From Bauldia litoralis (lineage in GTDB: Bacteria; Pseudomonadota; Alphaproteobacteria; Rhizobiales; Kaistiaceae): a stretch of 64,000 bases of DNA. The stretch is from contig NZ_FMXQ01000002.1 of NCBI RefSeq assembly GCF_900104485.1, positions 434,001 through 498,000 of the forward strand. Reading direction: 5' to 3'. The notes beneath the pieces were generated by a model, which worked only from the letters and a program-made list of their open reading frames with translations, made no database searches and was not told the DNA's origin. Position 1 is the stretch's first letter; each line of letters opens with the position of its first letter. Positions 18,855 through 26,695 of the stretch are shown here, piece by piece. The position numbers and the translations under genes are program-made.

Positions 18855-19238
18855 CCTCCCAATAACCATGAACCCGGCCGCCCACAAAGGGCCAGAACAG
18901 GTGGTTTATGGTTACCGGAGGTCGAGACATGATCGGCCCGGGGCACGGTCTCGAAACGGGAGACAGGTTTGGTAGATAGCGCCCCAGGGAGACTGTCCAT
19001 CCCCGCAAGGAGGGGAACCGCGACCGTGACCGGGGGTCATTCCGGCGCGCATCGACCCGGCTTGCGGCCCCGCGTAGAGCGATAGCTTCCGCCCCGTTCC
19101 GGGTCGCTGCGGCATCGTCACCGGTTGTTTGCGTGTCGACCGCTGTGTTTACCTTCGGCCCGACATCCCGGTGTCGAGGCTGTCGTTATGCACGTAATAG
19201 TATAGGACTTGGGTGGCAGGAGTTTGCGGGAGAGGCTT
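18855..19238. other. Divergent intergenic region, LysR / GH16 glycanase
   Basis: A 384-bp spacer between the leftward LysR gene and the rightward glycanase gene. It should hold both promoters. An AT-richer patch (GCACGTAATAGTATAGG, 19191-19207) lies 30-50 bp before the glycanase start and could be a -10 region. I found no protein-coding stretch and no EcfG-type promoter here. Confidence 0.5.
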
Positions 19239-20627
19239 ATGACATCACAATTGACTGGTACCAAAATTCTGTTTCAGGACGATTTCTCGACGAACGGACC
19301 ACTCAACGCGGCGAATTGGGACTACAACCACTGGTCCGCGCAGAACAACCCGTCCTTCCTGGGCCTGACCCAGATGCGCCAGTCATTGCCGCTGGCAGAA
19401 AACGGTATGGCCCGCATCCGCCTCGACACCTGGCTCGACGGCAAGGCGTTCAGCGGATCGGAGGCGATCACCAAACAGGCCTGGGACGTGACCGACGGAG
19501 GCATCGCCTTCGAAGGGCGATTCCGCTACGAGGGGACCCAGGGCGGCATGATCGCCGGGTTCTTCTCGTACCAGGACTTCCCGCCCAACGTCGATCGCAA
19601 CGTTCATGACGAGATCGACTTCGAGATCCTGACCACCAATCTCAACAAGATCTCGACCAACGTCTTTGCCCACGAGCCGGGAGACAAGACGGCCCATCCC
19701 GAATCCATCGACATGACCGGCAGCTTCGCGGACTGGCATACCTACCGCATGGAGTGGATGCCGGGCATGGTCCGCTGGTTCGTCGATGGCACCCTCATCC
19801 GGACGGACACCAAGAACGTGCCGACGGAGCCGCAACAACTCCACATGAATCTCTGGGGCGTGCCCACCACTTGGGGACCGTCTCCCGGCGACCCCAGCGG
19901 GCCTCCGGTCGGCGACCCCGGTTTCAAGCCTGCGACCAGCGCCGGCGCCAACCAGACCTTCTTCTTCGACGTGGACTCGGTGAAGGTGGAAAGGCTGTCA
20001 ACCCTGCTTGGCAACGGCAACGCCAACAAGATGCTCGGCACCATGAACAATGACGGCATCAACGGCGGCGGCGGCGGCGACACGCTCTTCGGAGCTGGCG
20101 GTCACGACACCCTCATCGGCCGCCGCGGTGACGACACCATCCGCGGGGGCAACGGCGACGACACGGCCTACGCGGGCAGAGGCAACGACATCGTCGTGGG
20201 CGCCGCCGGCAACGACACGATCATCGGCGGCACCGGCAAGGACAAACTCAGGGGCGGCGCCGGCAAGGACGTTCTCTACGGCGGATCGGACGAAGACGTG
20301 CTGATGGGCGGAAGTGGCAAGGACTTCCTCGACGGCGGGCACGGTAACGACAAGCTCTGGGGCGGCAAGGGTGCCGACATCTTCTACTTTTCAATCAACG
20401 CCGCGGGCAACGCCTTCGGGGTGGACACGATCAAGGACTTCAAGTCCGGCAAGGACATGATCGCCATCCACGTCGAAGAACTCAGTCCCGAAGCCGAGGT
20501 CCTTTATGCCAAGGGAACCGGGTTGGTGAGTGTCGATATTGACGGTCCGGGCGGTCTCGATCCCGTGACCATCGCCAAACTCCAGGGGCGCCCGGACGCT
20601 GACGACGGTGATTTCTTCCTGGTGTGA
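19239..20627 (+). CDS. GH16 glycoside hydrolase with RTX repeats, type I secreted
   Basis: A 462-residue extracellular endo-beta-glucanase-like enzyme. The GH16 jelly-roll domain spans residues ~10-245 with catalytic motif HDEIDFEIL (nucleophile Glu125, Asp127, acid/base Glu129). From ~270 to ~370 there are about eleven Ca-binding nonapeptide RTX repeats of the GGxGxDxLx type, and the C-terminus has hydrophobic-acidic ends typical of type I secretion signals. There is no Sec signal. The nearest known architecture is rhizobial ExsH-like succinoglycan glycanase exported by PrsDE; no such exporter is in the window. ATG 19239 follows GGGAGAGG. Confidence 0.88.
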   Translation: MTSQLTGTKILFQDDFSTNGPLNAANWDYNHWSAQNNPSFLGLTQMRQSLPLAENGMARIRLDTWLDGKAFSGSEAITKQAWDVTDGGIAFEGRFRYEGTQGGMIAGFFSYQDFPPNVDRNVHDEIDFEILTTNLNKISTNVFAHEPGDKTAHPESIDMTGSFADWHTYRMEWMPGMVRWFVDGTLIRTDTKNVPTEPQQLHMNLWGVPTTWGPSPGDPSGPPVGDPGFKPATSAGANQTFFFDVDSVKVERLSTLLGNGNANKMLGTMNNDGINGGGGGDTLFGAGGHDTLIGRRGDDTIRGGNGDDTAYAGRGNDIVVGAAGNDTIIGGTGKDKLRGGAGKDVLYGGSDEDVLMGGSGKDFLDGGHGNDKLWGGKGADIFYFSINAAGNAFGVDTIKDFKSGKDMIAIHVEELSPEAEVLYAKGTGLVSVDIDGPGGLDPVTIAKLQGRPDADDGDFFLV

Positions 20628-20647
20628 TGGGGAAACCCGAATGACTG

Positions 20648-20676
20648 GATGAAGCCGGATAACCTCCGGCTTCATC
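20648..20676 (+). terminator. Probable terminator after GH16 gene
   Basis: An 11-bp perfect inverted repeat (GATGAAGCCGG / CCGGCTTCATC) with a 7-nt loop lies 20 bp past the glycanase stop. The U-tract is poor (TGATCCT), so it may be factor-assisted. Confidence 0.5.
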
Positions 20677-20911
20677 TGATCCTGCTGGACAGGCCATATC
20701 CTGCGGGCGATATCGGCGCTGCCCCGTCGTCTGGAACCTTGAACCGTCCGAGGTGTGAACGCAGCCGCCCGCGCAGTACACGTCCCTTCGTGGGATCGGA
20801 TATCCGTGGCGAGACGTGACCACCTCGGCCGGCCGAAGGGGTGAGGCCGCATCGACGGACGCGTTTCGTCGCGCCCTGATCGACAGCGAAACGCTTCAAG
20901 AAATCAGAATT

Positions 20912-20987
20912 TGGTGAGCGCGCAGGGGCTCGAACCCTGGACCTACTGATTAAAAGTCAGTTGCTCTACCAGCTGAGCTACGCGCTC
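20912..20987 (-). tRNA. tRNA-Lys (anticodon TTT)
   Basis: Cloverleaf of 76 nt read on the minus strand: acceptor GAGCGCG/CGCGCTC, D-arm GCTC..GAGC, anticodon stem ACTGA/TCAGT around CTTTTAA (anticodon TTT, 20952-20950 region), variable AGGTC, T-arm CAGGG-TTCGAGC-CCCTG, discriminator A and a genome-encoded CCA (20914-20912). It stands alone, between the glycanase terminator and a DUF4864 gene. Confidence 0.96.
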
Positions 20988-21124
20988 GCGTGCGCACCAT
21001 ATGGCTGGCCGCCGCGCGTCGGGTCAATACATGAGCCGCCTGTCGGGCGCAATCTTTTCGGCCGGGAGGGAAACCAACCGCCGGTTTTCTCCGTATAGTC
21101 GGTATCAGCATGGAGGGAACCGAC

Positions 21125-21562
21125 ATGACCAGCCGGACCAGACACGCCTTCTTCACAATTCTCCTCGTCTTCGGCATCGCCGCGGCGCACCCTGCCAGCG
21201 CCCAGCTCGCCGACGTGGATCGCGACGGCATCCGCACCACCATCCAGAACCAGATCGCCGCGTTCCAGCGCGACGACGGCGACGCCGCCTACGGCTACGC
21301 CGCGCCGATAATCCAGGGGCTCTTCCCCTCGGTCGACGCGTTCATGGCGATGGTGCGGAGCGGCTACCAGCCGGTCTACCGGCCAAAATCGGTGGTCTTT
21401 GGCGAGGCCGTGCTGACGCCGCAGGGACCGACCCAGCGGGTCTTCGTCACCGGCCCGGACGGCAAGAACTGGGTAGCGATCTATTCGCTCGAGCAGCAGC
21501 CGGACGGTAGCTGGAAAATCAGCGGCTGCACGCTCGTCGAGGACGAAGGCAGCGTCGCCTGA
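21125..21562 (+). CDS. DUF4864 exported protein
   Basis: A 145-residue exported protein. Residues 1-23 form a signal peptide (charged start, FFTILLVFGIAAA core, A-S-A cleavage before QLADVD). The mature part has the DUF4864 features: IRTTIQNQIAAFQRDDGDAAY, then FPSVDAFMAMVRSGYQPVYRP and a terminal WKISGCTLVE. The fold is predicted to be NTF2-like; function unknown. ATG 21125 is chosen because GGAGGGA sits 7 bp upstream and itself contains part of an earlier in-frame ATG (21110). The gene is convergent with ecfG. Confidence 0.78.
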   Translation: MTSRTRHAFFTILLVFGIAAAHPASAQLADVDRDGIRTTIQNQIAAFQRDDGDAAYGYAAPIIQGLFPSVDAFMAMVRSGYQPVYRPKSVVFGEAVLTPQGPTQRVFVTGPDGKNWVAIYSLEQQPDGSWKISGCTLVEDEGSVA

Positions 21563-21596
21563 TCGGCGTCGCGGGGCGAGGCGAGCGGGCCGTCGA

Positions 21597-22142
21597 TCAG
21601 CCGGCGGCCTCGCCGATCATCGCACGCATCTGCTGGTCTGAGGTGAAGTCGCCGACTTCGACCGACAGCATTTCGGCAAGCCGGGCCCGGGCGCGGTTGA
21701 CGCGGCTCTTGACGGTGCCGACCGCACAGCCCGAAATTTCGGCCGCTTCCTCGTAGGAGAAACCGGAGGCGCCCACAAGGATCAGCGCCTCGCGCTGCGA
21801 CTCCGGCAAGGTGGCCAGCGCCTCGCGCAGTTCCTCGAATTCGACCCGGCCAACCTGGTTCGGCTGGGAGACGAGCCTGTCGGCATGCTTGCCGTCGACA
21901 TCCTCGACTTCGCGCTTCCGTTTCCGGAATTCCGAACGGAAATGGTTGCGCAGGATGGTGAAGAGCCAGGCGTTGAGGTTGGTCCCGGGGGTGAAATGGT
22001 CGATCTTGTCGATCGCCCGCATCAGCGTTTCCTGGACGAGGTCGTCTGCCCGGTCCCCATTGCCGCAGAGCGAGTAAGCGAACGCCCGCAGGTTGGGGAT
22101 CGCCGAAAGCATTTGGTCGCGGATCGAGGGATCCAGCTTCAT
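21597..22142 (-). CDS. ecfG: EcfG-type RNA polymerase sigma factor (general stress response)
   Basis: ECF15-type sigma factor of 181 residues that directs RNA polymerase to GGAAC-N16/17-cGTT promoters in the alphaproteobacterial general stress response. Region 2 is seen as NLRAFAYSLCGNGDRADDLVQ and TNLNAWLFTILRNHFRSEFRKRKRE; region 4 as LPESQREALILVGASGFSYE and GCAVGTVKSRVNRARARL. Its start overlaps the nepR stop by 4 bp, so sigma and anti-sigma are made in step. Under normal growth NepR holds it inactive; phosphorylated PhyR, encoded divergently, frees it by binding NepR. Family placement is secure from sequence and neighbours. Confidence 0.95.
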   Translation of the reverse strand: MKLDPSIRDQMLSAIPNLRAFAYSLCGNGDRADDLVQETLMRAIDKIDHFTPGTNLNAWLFTILRNHFRSEFRKRKREVEDVDGKHADRLVSQPNQVGRVEFEELREALATLPESQREALILVGASGFSYEEAAEISGCAVGTVKSRVNRARARLAEMLSVEVGDFTSDQQMRAMIGEAAG

Positions 22143-22360
22143 TCCGAAGTCCCGCCCTTGTCGCCCTTGCGGGGTTTGTCCATCTGGTTCAGGAGTTCGA
22201 CGAACCGATCCGGCACGCCCTGATCCACCACGTCGCCATACATGGCGCGCAGCTGCTCACCGATCCGTGCCTGGATGTCCCGTCCAAGCTTGGCGGTCTT
22301 GTCTGGGTTCGTTTCCTGTTTCAATTTTTCATCGCGAGCGGAAGTTTTCCGGTCCTTCAT
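22139..22360 (-). CDS. nepR: NepR anti-sigma factor
   Basis: A 73-residue cytoplasmic anti-sigma protein. The conserved helical core is visible: LGRDIQARIGEQLRAMYGDV followed by VPDRFVELLNQMD, with charged disordered ends (KDRKTSARDEKLKQETN and a KGDKGG tail). NepR binds EcfG and, when PhyR is phosphorylated, the sigma-like domain of PhyR. Overlap with ecfG (ATGA) shows coupling. Upstream on the minus strand there is only a degenerate EcfG-like element (GGACG-N17-CGTT, 22403-22378), so autoregulation of this operon is less clear than for phyR. Confidence 0.93.
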   Translation of the reverse strand: MKDRKTSARDEKLKQETNPDKTAKLGRDIQARIGEQLRAMYGDVVDQGVPDRFVELLNQMDKPRKGDKGGTSE

Positions 22361-22412
22361 GTCTGATTCAGCCCTTTAACGCCTGGAAACACTTCCGACG
22401 TCCGGAAGATAT

Positions 22413-22437
22413 GGAACGTTTGCCGTGCGAAATGGTT
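22413..22437 (+). promoter_or_regulatory. EcfG-type promoter of phyR
   Basis: GGAAC (22413-22417), 16 bp, then GGTT (22434-22437) on the + strand, ~90 bp before the phyR GTG. One mismatch to the GGAAC-N16/17-cGTT consensus. It would make phyR a target of its own pathway, as known in other Alphaproteobacteria. Confidence 0.65.
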
Positions 22438-22526
22438 TCATCGCTACGGCAATTGTTTTTTGCAAGTGTCGACGCAAGCTCCTAGCAATCCTAAAACAAG
22501 CATAGTCATTCTCAAGGAGACATCAC

Positions 22527-23318
22527 GTGCCCGGGTCACAGGCAGTCGCCTCTCACATTCCTTATCTTCGCCGCTATGCGCGCGCCCTCACCGGCGACCA
22601 GGCGTCCGGCGATGCCTATGTTGCCGCAACGCTCGAGGCGCTGGTCGAGGATCCCTCGGCGCTGGACGTCTCGCCTGATCCCAAGGTGGGCCTGTACCGC
22701 ACCTTCGCCCAGATCTGGAACTCCCTCGCCGTCAACGGCGCCGAAACCGTGGACGATAGCGAACCGGCGGAAAAGCGCCTGACCCGGCTGACGCCCCTGC
22801 CTCGCCAGGCCTTCCTGCTCGTCTCTCTCGAAGGCTTCAGCGACGAGGAAGCCGCGGCGATCCTCGGTGTCGAACTCGATGAGGTCCGCGAGCTGATCAA
22901 CGACTCCGGCCGCGAACTGGCGCAGGACATTGCCAGCGACGTGATGATCATCGAGGATGAGCCGGTCATCGCGATGGAGCTCGAAAGCCTTGTGCAGGAT
23001 CTTGGGCACCGGGTCACCGGGATCGCCCGTACCCATGACGAGGCCATTGCCCTCGCCAAGGCCAAACAGCCCGGCCTGATCCTCGCCGACATCCGGCTGG
23101 CTGATGAAAGCTCCGGCCTGGACGCGGTCAACGAGTTGCTCGAGTCCTTCGAGGTACCTGCGATCTTCATCACCGCCTATCCGGAACGCTTCCTGACCGG
23201 CGACCGGCCCGAGCCGACCTTCCTCATCGTCAAGCCCTTCCAGCCCTCGATGGTTTCGGCGGTCTTGAGCCAGGCCCTGTTCTTCGATCGCAAGGCCCGC
23301 AAGGGCACTCCCGCCTGA
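22527..23318 (+). CDS. phyR: PhyR, anti-anti-sigma response regulator
   Basis: Master switch of the general stress response (263 residues). Residues ~1-135 are a degenerate EcfG-like sigma domain (IPYLRRYARALTGDQASGDAYV; LTPLPRQAFLLVSLEGFSDE) that mimics the sigma factor to bind NepR. Residues ~140-255 are a receiver with VMIIEDEPVIAMELESL, phospho-acceptor Asp ~188 in ILADIRLAD, the Thr-containing AIFITAYP and Lys in FLIVKPFQP. GTG 22527 has AAGGAGA upstream. It is divergent from nepR-ecfG and followed by a strong bidirectional terminator. The HWE kinases downstream are candidate phosphodonors. Confidence 0.96.
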   Translation: MPGSQAVASHIPYLRRYARALTGDQASGDAYVAATLEALVEDPSALDVSPDPKVGLYRTFAQIWNSLAVNGAETVDDSEPAEKRLTRLTPLPRQAFLLVSLEGFSDEEAAAILGVELDEVRELINDSGRELAQDIASDVMIIEDEPVIAMELESLVQDLGHRVTGIARTHDEAIALAKAKQPGLILADIRLADESSGLDAVNELLESFEVPAIFITAYPERFLTGDRPEPTFLIVKPFQPSMVSAVLSQALFFDRKARKGTPA

Positions 23319-23352
23319 TCCGTCGAACCTTCCCGGCAGGACCCTGAAACGA

Positions 23353-23386
23353 AAAATGGCGGGACCTTCGCAGGTCCCGCCATTTT
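23353..23386. terminator. Bidirectional terminator phyR / csbD
   Basis: A-rich/U-rich flanked perfect hairpin: AAAATGGCGGGACC, 6-nt loop, GGTCCCGCCATTTT. It gives a U-run on both strands and lies between the convergent phyR and csbD genes. Confidence 0.85.
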
Positions 23387-23404
23387 CTTTAGCCGGTGTC
23401 AGGC

Positions 23405-23608
23405 TCAGGCGTTGTTGCGATCGAGCCAGCTGTCGATCTCCTTGTTGGCCTGGTCCTTGGCGTAGCCGTAGCGCTCCTGGAGCCGACCGGCGAGCTTGGT
23501 GCGCTCGCCCTCGACGACGTCGAGATCGTCGTTGGTGAGCTTGCCCCACTGCTTCTGGACTTCGCCCTTGGTTTGCTTCCAGTTGCCTTTGATCTGGTCC
23601 CAATTCAT
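23405..23608 (-). CDS. CsbD family stress protein
   Basis: A 67-residue, highly charged, helical protein with the CsbD pattern MNWDQIKGNWKQTKGEVQ, WGKLTNDDLDVVEG and LQERYGYAKDQANKEIDSW. CsbD proteins are abundant under general stress in many bacteria, with no defined biochemical activity. ATG 23608 is preceded by GGAGACGAAATC. A perfect EcfG promoter 43-68 bp upstream makes it a direct general-stress target. Confidence 0.92.
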   Translation of the reverse strand: MNWDQIKGNWKQTKGEVQKQWGKLTNDDLDVVEGERTKLAGRLQERYGYAKDQANKEIDSWLDRNNA

Positions 23609-23650
23609 GATTTCGTCTCCTTGACGGGGTGAAACATTCGACGGGAAGGA

Positions 23651-23676
23651 AACGCCCCTTGCCGCTCTGAAGTTCC
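23651..23676 (-). promoter_or_regulatory. EcfG-type promoter of csbD
   Basis: On the minus strand GGAAC (23676-23672), 17 bp, CGTT (23654-23651): a perfect match to the EcfG consensus, ending 42 bp before the csbD ATG. Confidence 0.85.
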
Positions 23677-23856
23677 CGCATCGATGTCGAATTCGCTAAC
23701 TAAGACCGACTTGGAAAGGGACGCGACCGCGCGGCCGCGCCCCCTCCCTGCCGACTGCCAAGGGGGGCTTGGATGCAGTCGACCACCGTCGTTAACGCGA
23801 GCGCCCCAAGCGGGTTCCGGACACCGGGGCCGGATGAATTGCGGGATATTTCGTAT

Positions 23857-23879
23857 CTGTCCGCGCAAGGCGCGGACAG
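23857..23879 (-). terminator. Hairpin after HWE kinase gene
   Basis: A perfect 9-bp inverted repeat CTGTCCGCG / CGCGGACAG with a 5-nt loop, 13 bp past the kinase stop. It is followed on the minus strand by ATACGAAATAT rather than a clean U-tract, so termination strength is uncertain. Confidence 0.5.
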
Positions 23880-23891
23880 GGCGGCATCGGT

Positions 23892-24890
23892 CTATTCGAT
23901 TTCGCGACGCTGTAGCGTCAGCGCATAGCGCAGGCCATCCGGGCCGCCGGAGAGCTCCGATGCACCGCCGACCGCCAACGGCACCAGCCGCGACAGCAGC
24001 ACATAGCCAAACTCCTCGCGGTCCGGTTCCTCGACCGGCCCCTCGCCCGTCTCGCTCCACATCAGCGAAAGCGCCGGCGTCGTCGGATCCGCCCGGTCGT
24101 TGAATCCCGGGAGTGCCGTCACGGCGACACTGACGCGGCCGTTTGGCGTCGCCAGGGCCCCGGTCTGGACGGAATTCACCGCGAGCTCGTGCAGGGCGAG
24201 GCCAACATAAAGCGCTGCATTCGGTTTCAGGTAATAGTCGCGCCCGTGAAGAACGACCTGCTGCCGGCCCCGGGCGGCGAAGGATTCGACCTGCGTCGCG
24301 ATCAGTTCGCTGAGCTGTGCGCCGCGCCAGTTGGCTTCCGTAATCAGATCCTGCGATCGGGACATCGACTGCACGCGGCCATTGAAGCGATCGAGAAAAT
24401 CGTCGACCGTCCGGGCGGTGCGCGACGTCTGGGCCGCCAGGCTCATGACGATCGCCAGCAGGTTCTTCGACCGATGTGTGACCTCGCGCAAAAGAGTTTC
24501 GCGGATCGCCTCGGAGCGCCGCCGGTCTGAGACGTCGACGATCGACGACAGAACCCCGATCACGTTGCCGTCAGCATCGCAGTCGGGCTGGAGAAAAATG
24601 TCGTAGAAGCGCTGTCCTTCCGGATGATCGAGCGTCAGTTCGGCCTTCCGGGATACAGCGTTCCCGACCACCTCGGCCTTCGCCGCCGTCAGGGACGCCG
24701 CCGACGAGGCTGGAAACAGGTCCGCGTCGCCGCCGCCTGTCGCTTCGTCGACCGCCCATTCCGCCGGCGCGTTCTCGAACCAGACATACCGCAGCTCGGC
24801 ATCCTGGTACGAAAAGCTGATCGGCGTTCCACTCAGGATCGCCAGCGCTTTTTCCACGCGGTCATTGAGACCTTGTCGTTCGTTCGACAC
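23892..24890 (-). CDS. PAS-HWE family soluble sensor histidine kinase
   Basis: A 332-residue cytoplasmic kinase without membrane segments. Residues ~15-125 form a PAS-like sensor (ISFSYQDAELRYVWFENAP; GVLSSIVDVSDRR). The HWE dimerisation helix carries His139 in REVTHRSKNLLAIV, the N-box is LALHELAVNSVQTGAL, and the family-defining W-x-E is in LMWSETGEGP. GTG 24890 is chosen because an EcfG promoter starts transcription just ~28 bp upstream; longer in-frame versions would start before the promoter. Position in the phyR island suggests it feeds PhyR or the adjacent receiver at 25018-25395. The signal is unknown. Confidence 0.88.
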   Translation of the reverse strand: MSNERQGLNDRVEKALAILSGTPISFSYQDAELRYVWFENAPAEWAVDEATGGGDADLFPASSAASLTAAKAEVVGNAVSRKAELTLDHPEGQRFYDIFLQPDCDADGNVIGVLSSIVDVSDRRRSEAIRETLLREVTHRSKNLLAIVMSLAAQTSRTARTVDDFLDRFNGRVQSMSRSQDLITEANWRGAQLSELIATQVESFAARGRQQVVLHGRDYYLKPNAALYVGLALHELAVNSVQTGALATPNGRVSVAVTALPGFNDRADPTTPALSLMWSETGEGPVEEPDREEFGYVLLSRLVPLAVGGASELSGGPDGLRYALTLQRREIE

Positions 24891-24926
24891 ATTTCCGCCT
24901 TTGGACCGCCGCCAGAATATCGAGGC

Positions 24927-24952
24927 AACAGTCTCGCCGGGACTATTGTTCC
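24927..24952 (-). promoter_or_regulatory. EcfG-type promoter of HWE kinase
   Basis: Minus strand: GGAAC (24952-24948), 17 bp, TGTT (24930-24927). One allowed mismatch. It lies between the receiver gene and the kinase gene, so the kinase can be induced on its own by stress. Confidence 0.7.
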
Positions 24953-25017
24953 GACGTGAATACCGCAAAAGCGTAAATCGATCGGAAACCCGCGTTTCCG
25001 GCCACGAGGCGACCGAA

Positions 25018-25395
25018 TCAGGAATTTCGGCTGGAAGCCATCGTCGCCAGGATCGCATCGACGAGGTCAATATCCCGGTAGGGTTTCATCACCACCACGG
25101 CGGCGTGGCTGTGGGTCATGGCAAGGCCGCTGGCAATAACGAAGGGAGTCCCACATGCGAGGAGTTCGGCCATCAGCCCACCGCTGTCGCCATCGCCGAG
25201 CCGCATGTCGAGAATGACGACATCGACTGACTGATTCGCCAGGTGCTTCCGCGCGGCATCCACCGAGTTGACCGGCCAGGCGCTCGCCGCTCCGGCTTCC
25301 TCGATAATACGCTGGGCCTCGACGGCAATAAGGAACTCGTCCTCGACAATAAGAACCGAGAGGCCGGACAGCGGTCCGCCGGCGGTTCGTTTCAT
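25018..25395 (-). CDS. Single-domain response regulator
   Basis: A 125-residue stand-alone receiver. Acidic pocket in LSVLIVEDEFLIAVEAQRII, phospho-acceptor Asp in DVVILDMRLGDGDSGG, switch region TPFVIASGLAM and Lys in VVMKPYRDID. No output domain. ATG 25395 has GGAGA 7 bp upstream; a longer form starting at 25434 is less likely. It lies just upstream of the PAS-HWE kinase gene, and single-domain receivers next to HWE kinases commonly tune or relay the phosphoryl flow to PhyR. That role here is inference. Confidence 0.85.
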   Translation of the reverse strand: MKRTAGGPLSGLSVLIVEDEFLIAVEAQRIIEEAGAASAWPVNSVDAARKHLANQSVDVVILDMRLGDGDSGGLMAELLACGTPFVIASGLAMTHSHAAVVVMKPYRDIDLVDAILATMASSRNS

Positions 25396-25558
25396 TGAAA
25401 ATTCTCCAGCGACCAGCATGGTGCTGATTCCCACGCGGCGCCGCCCCTGTCGTTATCAAATGACGTAGCCGGGGATCTCGTGATGTGCAGGTTTGGCAGC
25501 GGCGAACCATCGCGGGGGAAGCTTTCCTCGTATACTGTTGACCGGTAACGAGGATTCC

Positions 25559-26314
25559 ATGGCACCACGACCCCCGGCCCTTACCCGCAAATATCCCTGC
25601 GAACGGTGCCCACTGCGAGACCTGGAAATCTTCCGGCCGTTCAAGCGGGAGGAACTCGAGTTCGTCTCACATTTCAAGACCGGCGAACTCACCGCCGAGG
25701 CCGGGACGACGATCATGGCGGAGGGCAGCCATAGCGCACATTTGCTTACGGTGCTTTCCGGCTGGGGTTTTCGCTACAAGTTGCTGGAGAACGGCAATCG
25801 CCAGATCCTCAATGTCATCCTGCCGGGCGATTTCATCGGCCTGCAGGGCGCGATCATGGACGAGATGCAGCATTCCGTCGAAGCGCTCTCCGACATGTTC
25901 CTCTGCGTCTTCGAGCGCGAGCGCCTATGGGAGCTTTATCGCGATCATCCGGGGCTGGCCTTCGACGTCACCTGGCTCGCCTCGCGTGAGGAACAGGTCC
26001 TCGACGAGCACTTGCTCAACCTCGGCCAGCGCACTGCCGCTGCCCGGACCGCCTTCCTGTTGCTTTTCCTCTTCAGCCGGGCGCAGGATCGCGGCATGAC
26101 CCGCGGCGCGTCGGTGACATTTCCGCTGACCCAGCAACATGTTGCCGACATGCTGGGCCTTTCGCTGGTCCACACCAACCGGACGCTCAATCAGCTGGCG
26201 CGCAAGAAGCTGATCGCCTGGCAGGACCGCACCCTTCGCCTGCTTGATCGCGACGCACTGGCGGACCTCGCCAACTGGGACGACACGGTCAGCGTCCAGC
26301 GCCCGTATATCTAG
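25559..26314 (+). CDS. Crp/Fnr-family transcriptional regulator
   Basis: A 251-residue regulator. Residues ~25-140 form the cyclic-nucleotide-binding-type sensor domain (IMAEGSHSAHLLTVLSGWGFRY, ILPGDFIGLQGA) and ~165-240 the winged HTH with recognition helix in ADMLGLSLVHTNRTLNQLA. A Cys pair CERCPLRD lies at residues ~13-19, but the four-cysteine Fe-S pattern of FNR is absent. The recognition helix has H-T-N-R rather than the E-x-x-S-R that reads TTGAT, so it probably binds another sequence. ATG 25559 follows ACGAGG. It is convergent with the receiver gene 26311-26691, overlapping by 4 bp. Confidence 0.88.
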   Translation: MAPRPPALTRKYPCERCPLRDLEIFRPFKREELEFVSHFKTGELTAEAGTTIMAEGSHSAHLLTVLSGWGFRYKLLENGNRQILNVILPGDFIGLQGAIMDEMQHSVEALSDMFLCVFERERLWELYRDHPGLAFDVTWLASREEQVLDEHLLNLGQRTAAARTAFLLLFLFSRAQDRGMTRGASVTFPLTQQHVADMLGLSLVHTNRTLNQLARKKLIAWQDRTLRLLDRDALADLANWDDTVSVQRPYI

Positions 26315-26691
26315 GCTCCCCCGGCGACAGGAGCGAGCTTGCGGATCGTTTCAAGAATCGCGCGCGGGCTCACCGGCTTCTGCACCATCGCCACCTCGCC
26401 GAATTCGCTGGTGAGGTCGTTCGACCGATAGCCGGTGCACAGGCAGAACGGCACCTTGAGTTCGCGGAGCCGCTCCGCCACCGGCAGGCTGGAATCGCCC
26501 CTCAGGTTCGCGTCAATGATCGCCACGTCAGGCACCGCGTCGCCTTGGAGTCGCGCCAGCGCCGCCTCGACCGTCGCCGCCGGCCCGATCACCGAATGAC
26601 CGGCGTCCTCCAGAATCGAGGCGATCTCGTCGGCGATGATGAACTCGTCCTCGAGGACGAAAATGGCAAGCTTCCCGTGAGTCTCGGTCAT
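26311..26691 (-). CDS. Single-domain response regulator (FATGUY-like)
   Basis: A 126-residue stand-alone receiver: LAIFVLEDEFIIADEIASIL, phospho-acceptor Asp in DVAIIDANLRGD, then VPFCLCTGYRSNDL and Lys in AMVQKPVSPRAIL. The P-F-x-x-x-T-G-Y motif resembles the FATGUY group of receivers that partner HWE/HisKA_2 kinases in Alphaproteobacteria. It is the second gene of an operon whose first gene, 4 bp upstream, is the CHASE-PAS-HWE kinase. It probably receives phosphate from that kinase. There is no DNA-binding domain. Confidence 0.88.
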   Translation of the reverse strand: MTETHGKLAIFVLEDEFIIADEIASILEDAGHSVIGPAATVEAALARLQGDAVPDVAIIDANLRGDSSLPVAERLRELKVPFCLCTGYRSNDLTSEFGEVAMVQKPVSPRAILETIRKLAPVAGGA

Positions 26692-26695
26692 GGTG

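Larger units (their letters stand above)
23609..23891. other. Intergenic region csbD / histidine kinase
   Basis: A 283-bp spacer with two minus-strand genes on its sides. It contains the csbD promoter (23651-23676) and a hairpin behind the kinase gene (23857-23879). The rest shows no coding bias. Confidence 0.5.
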
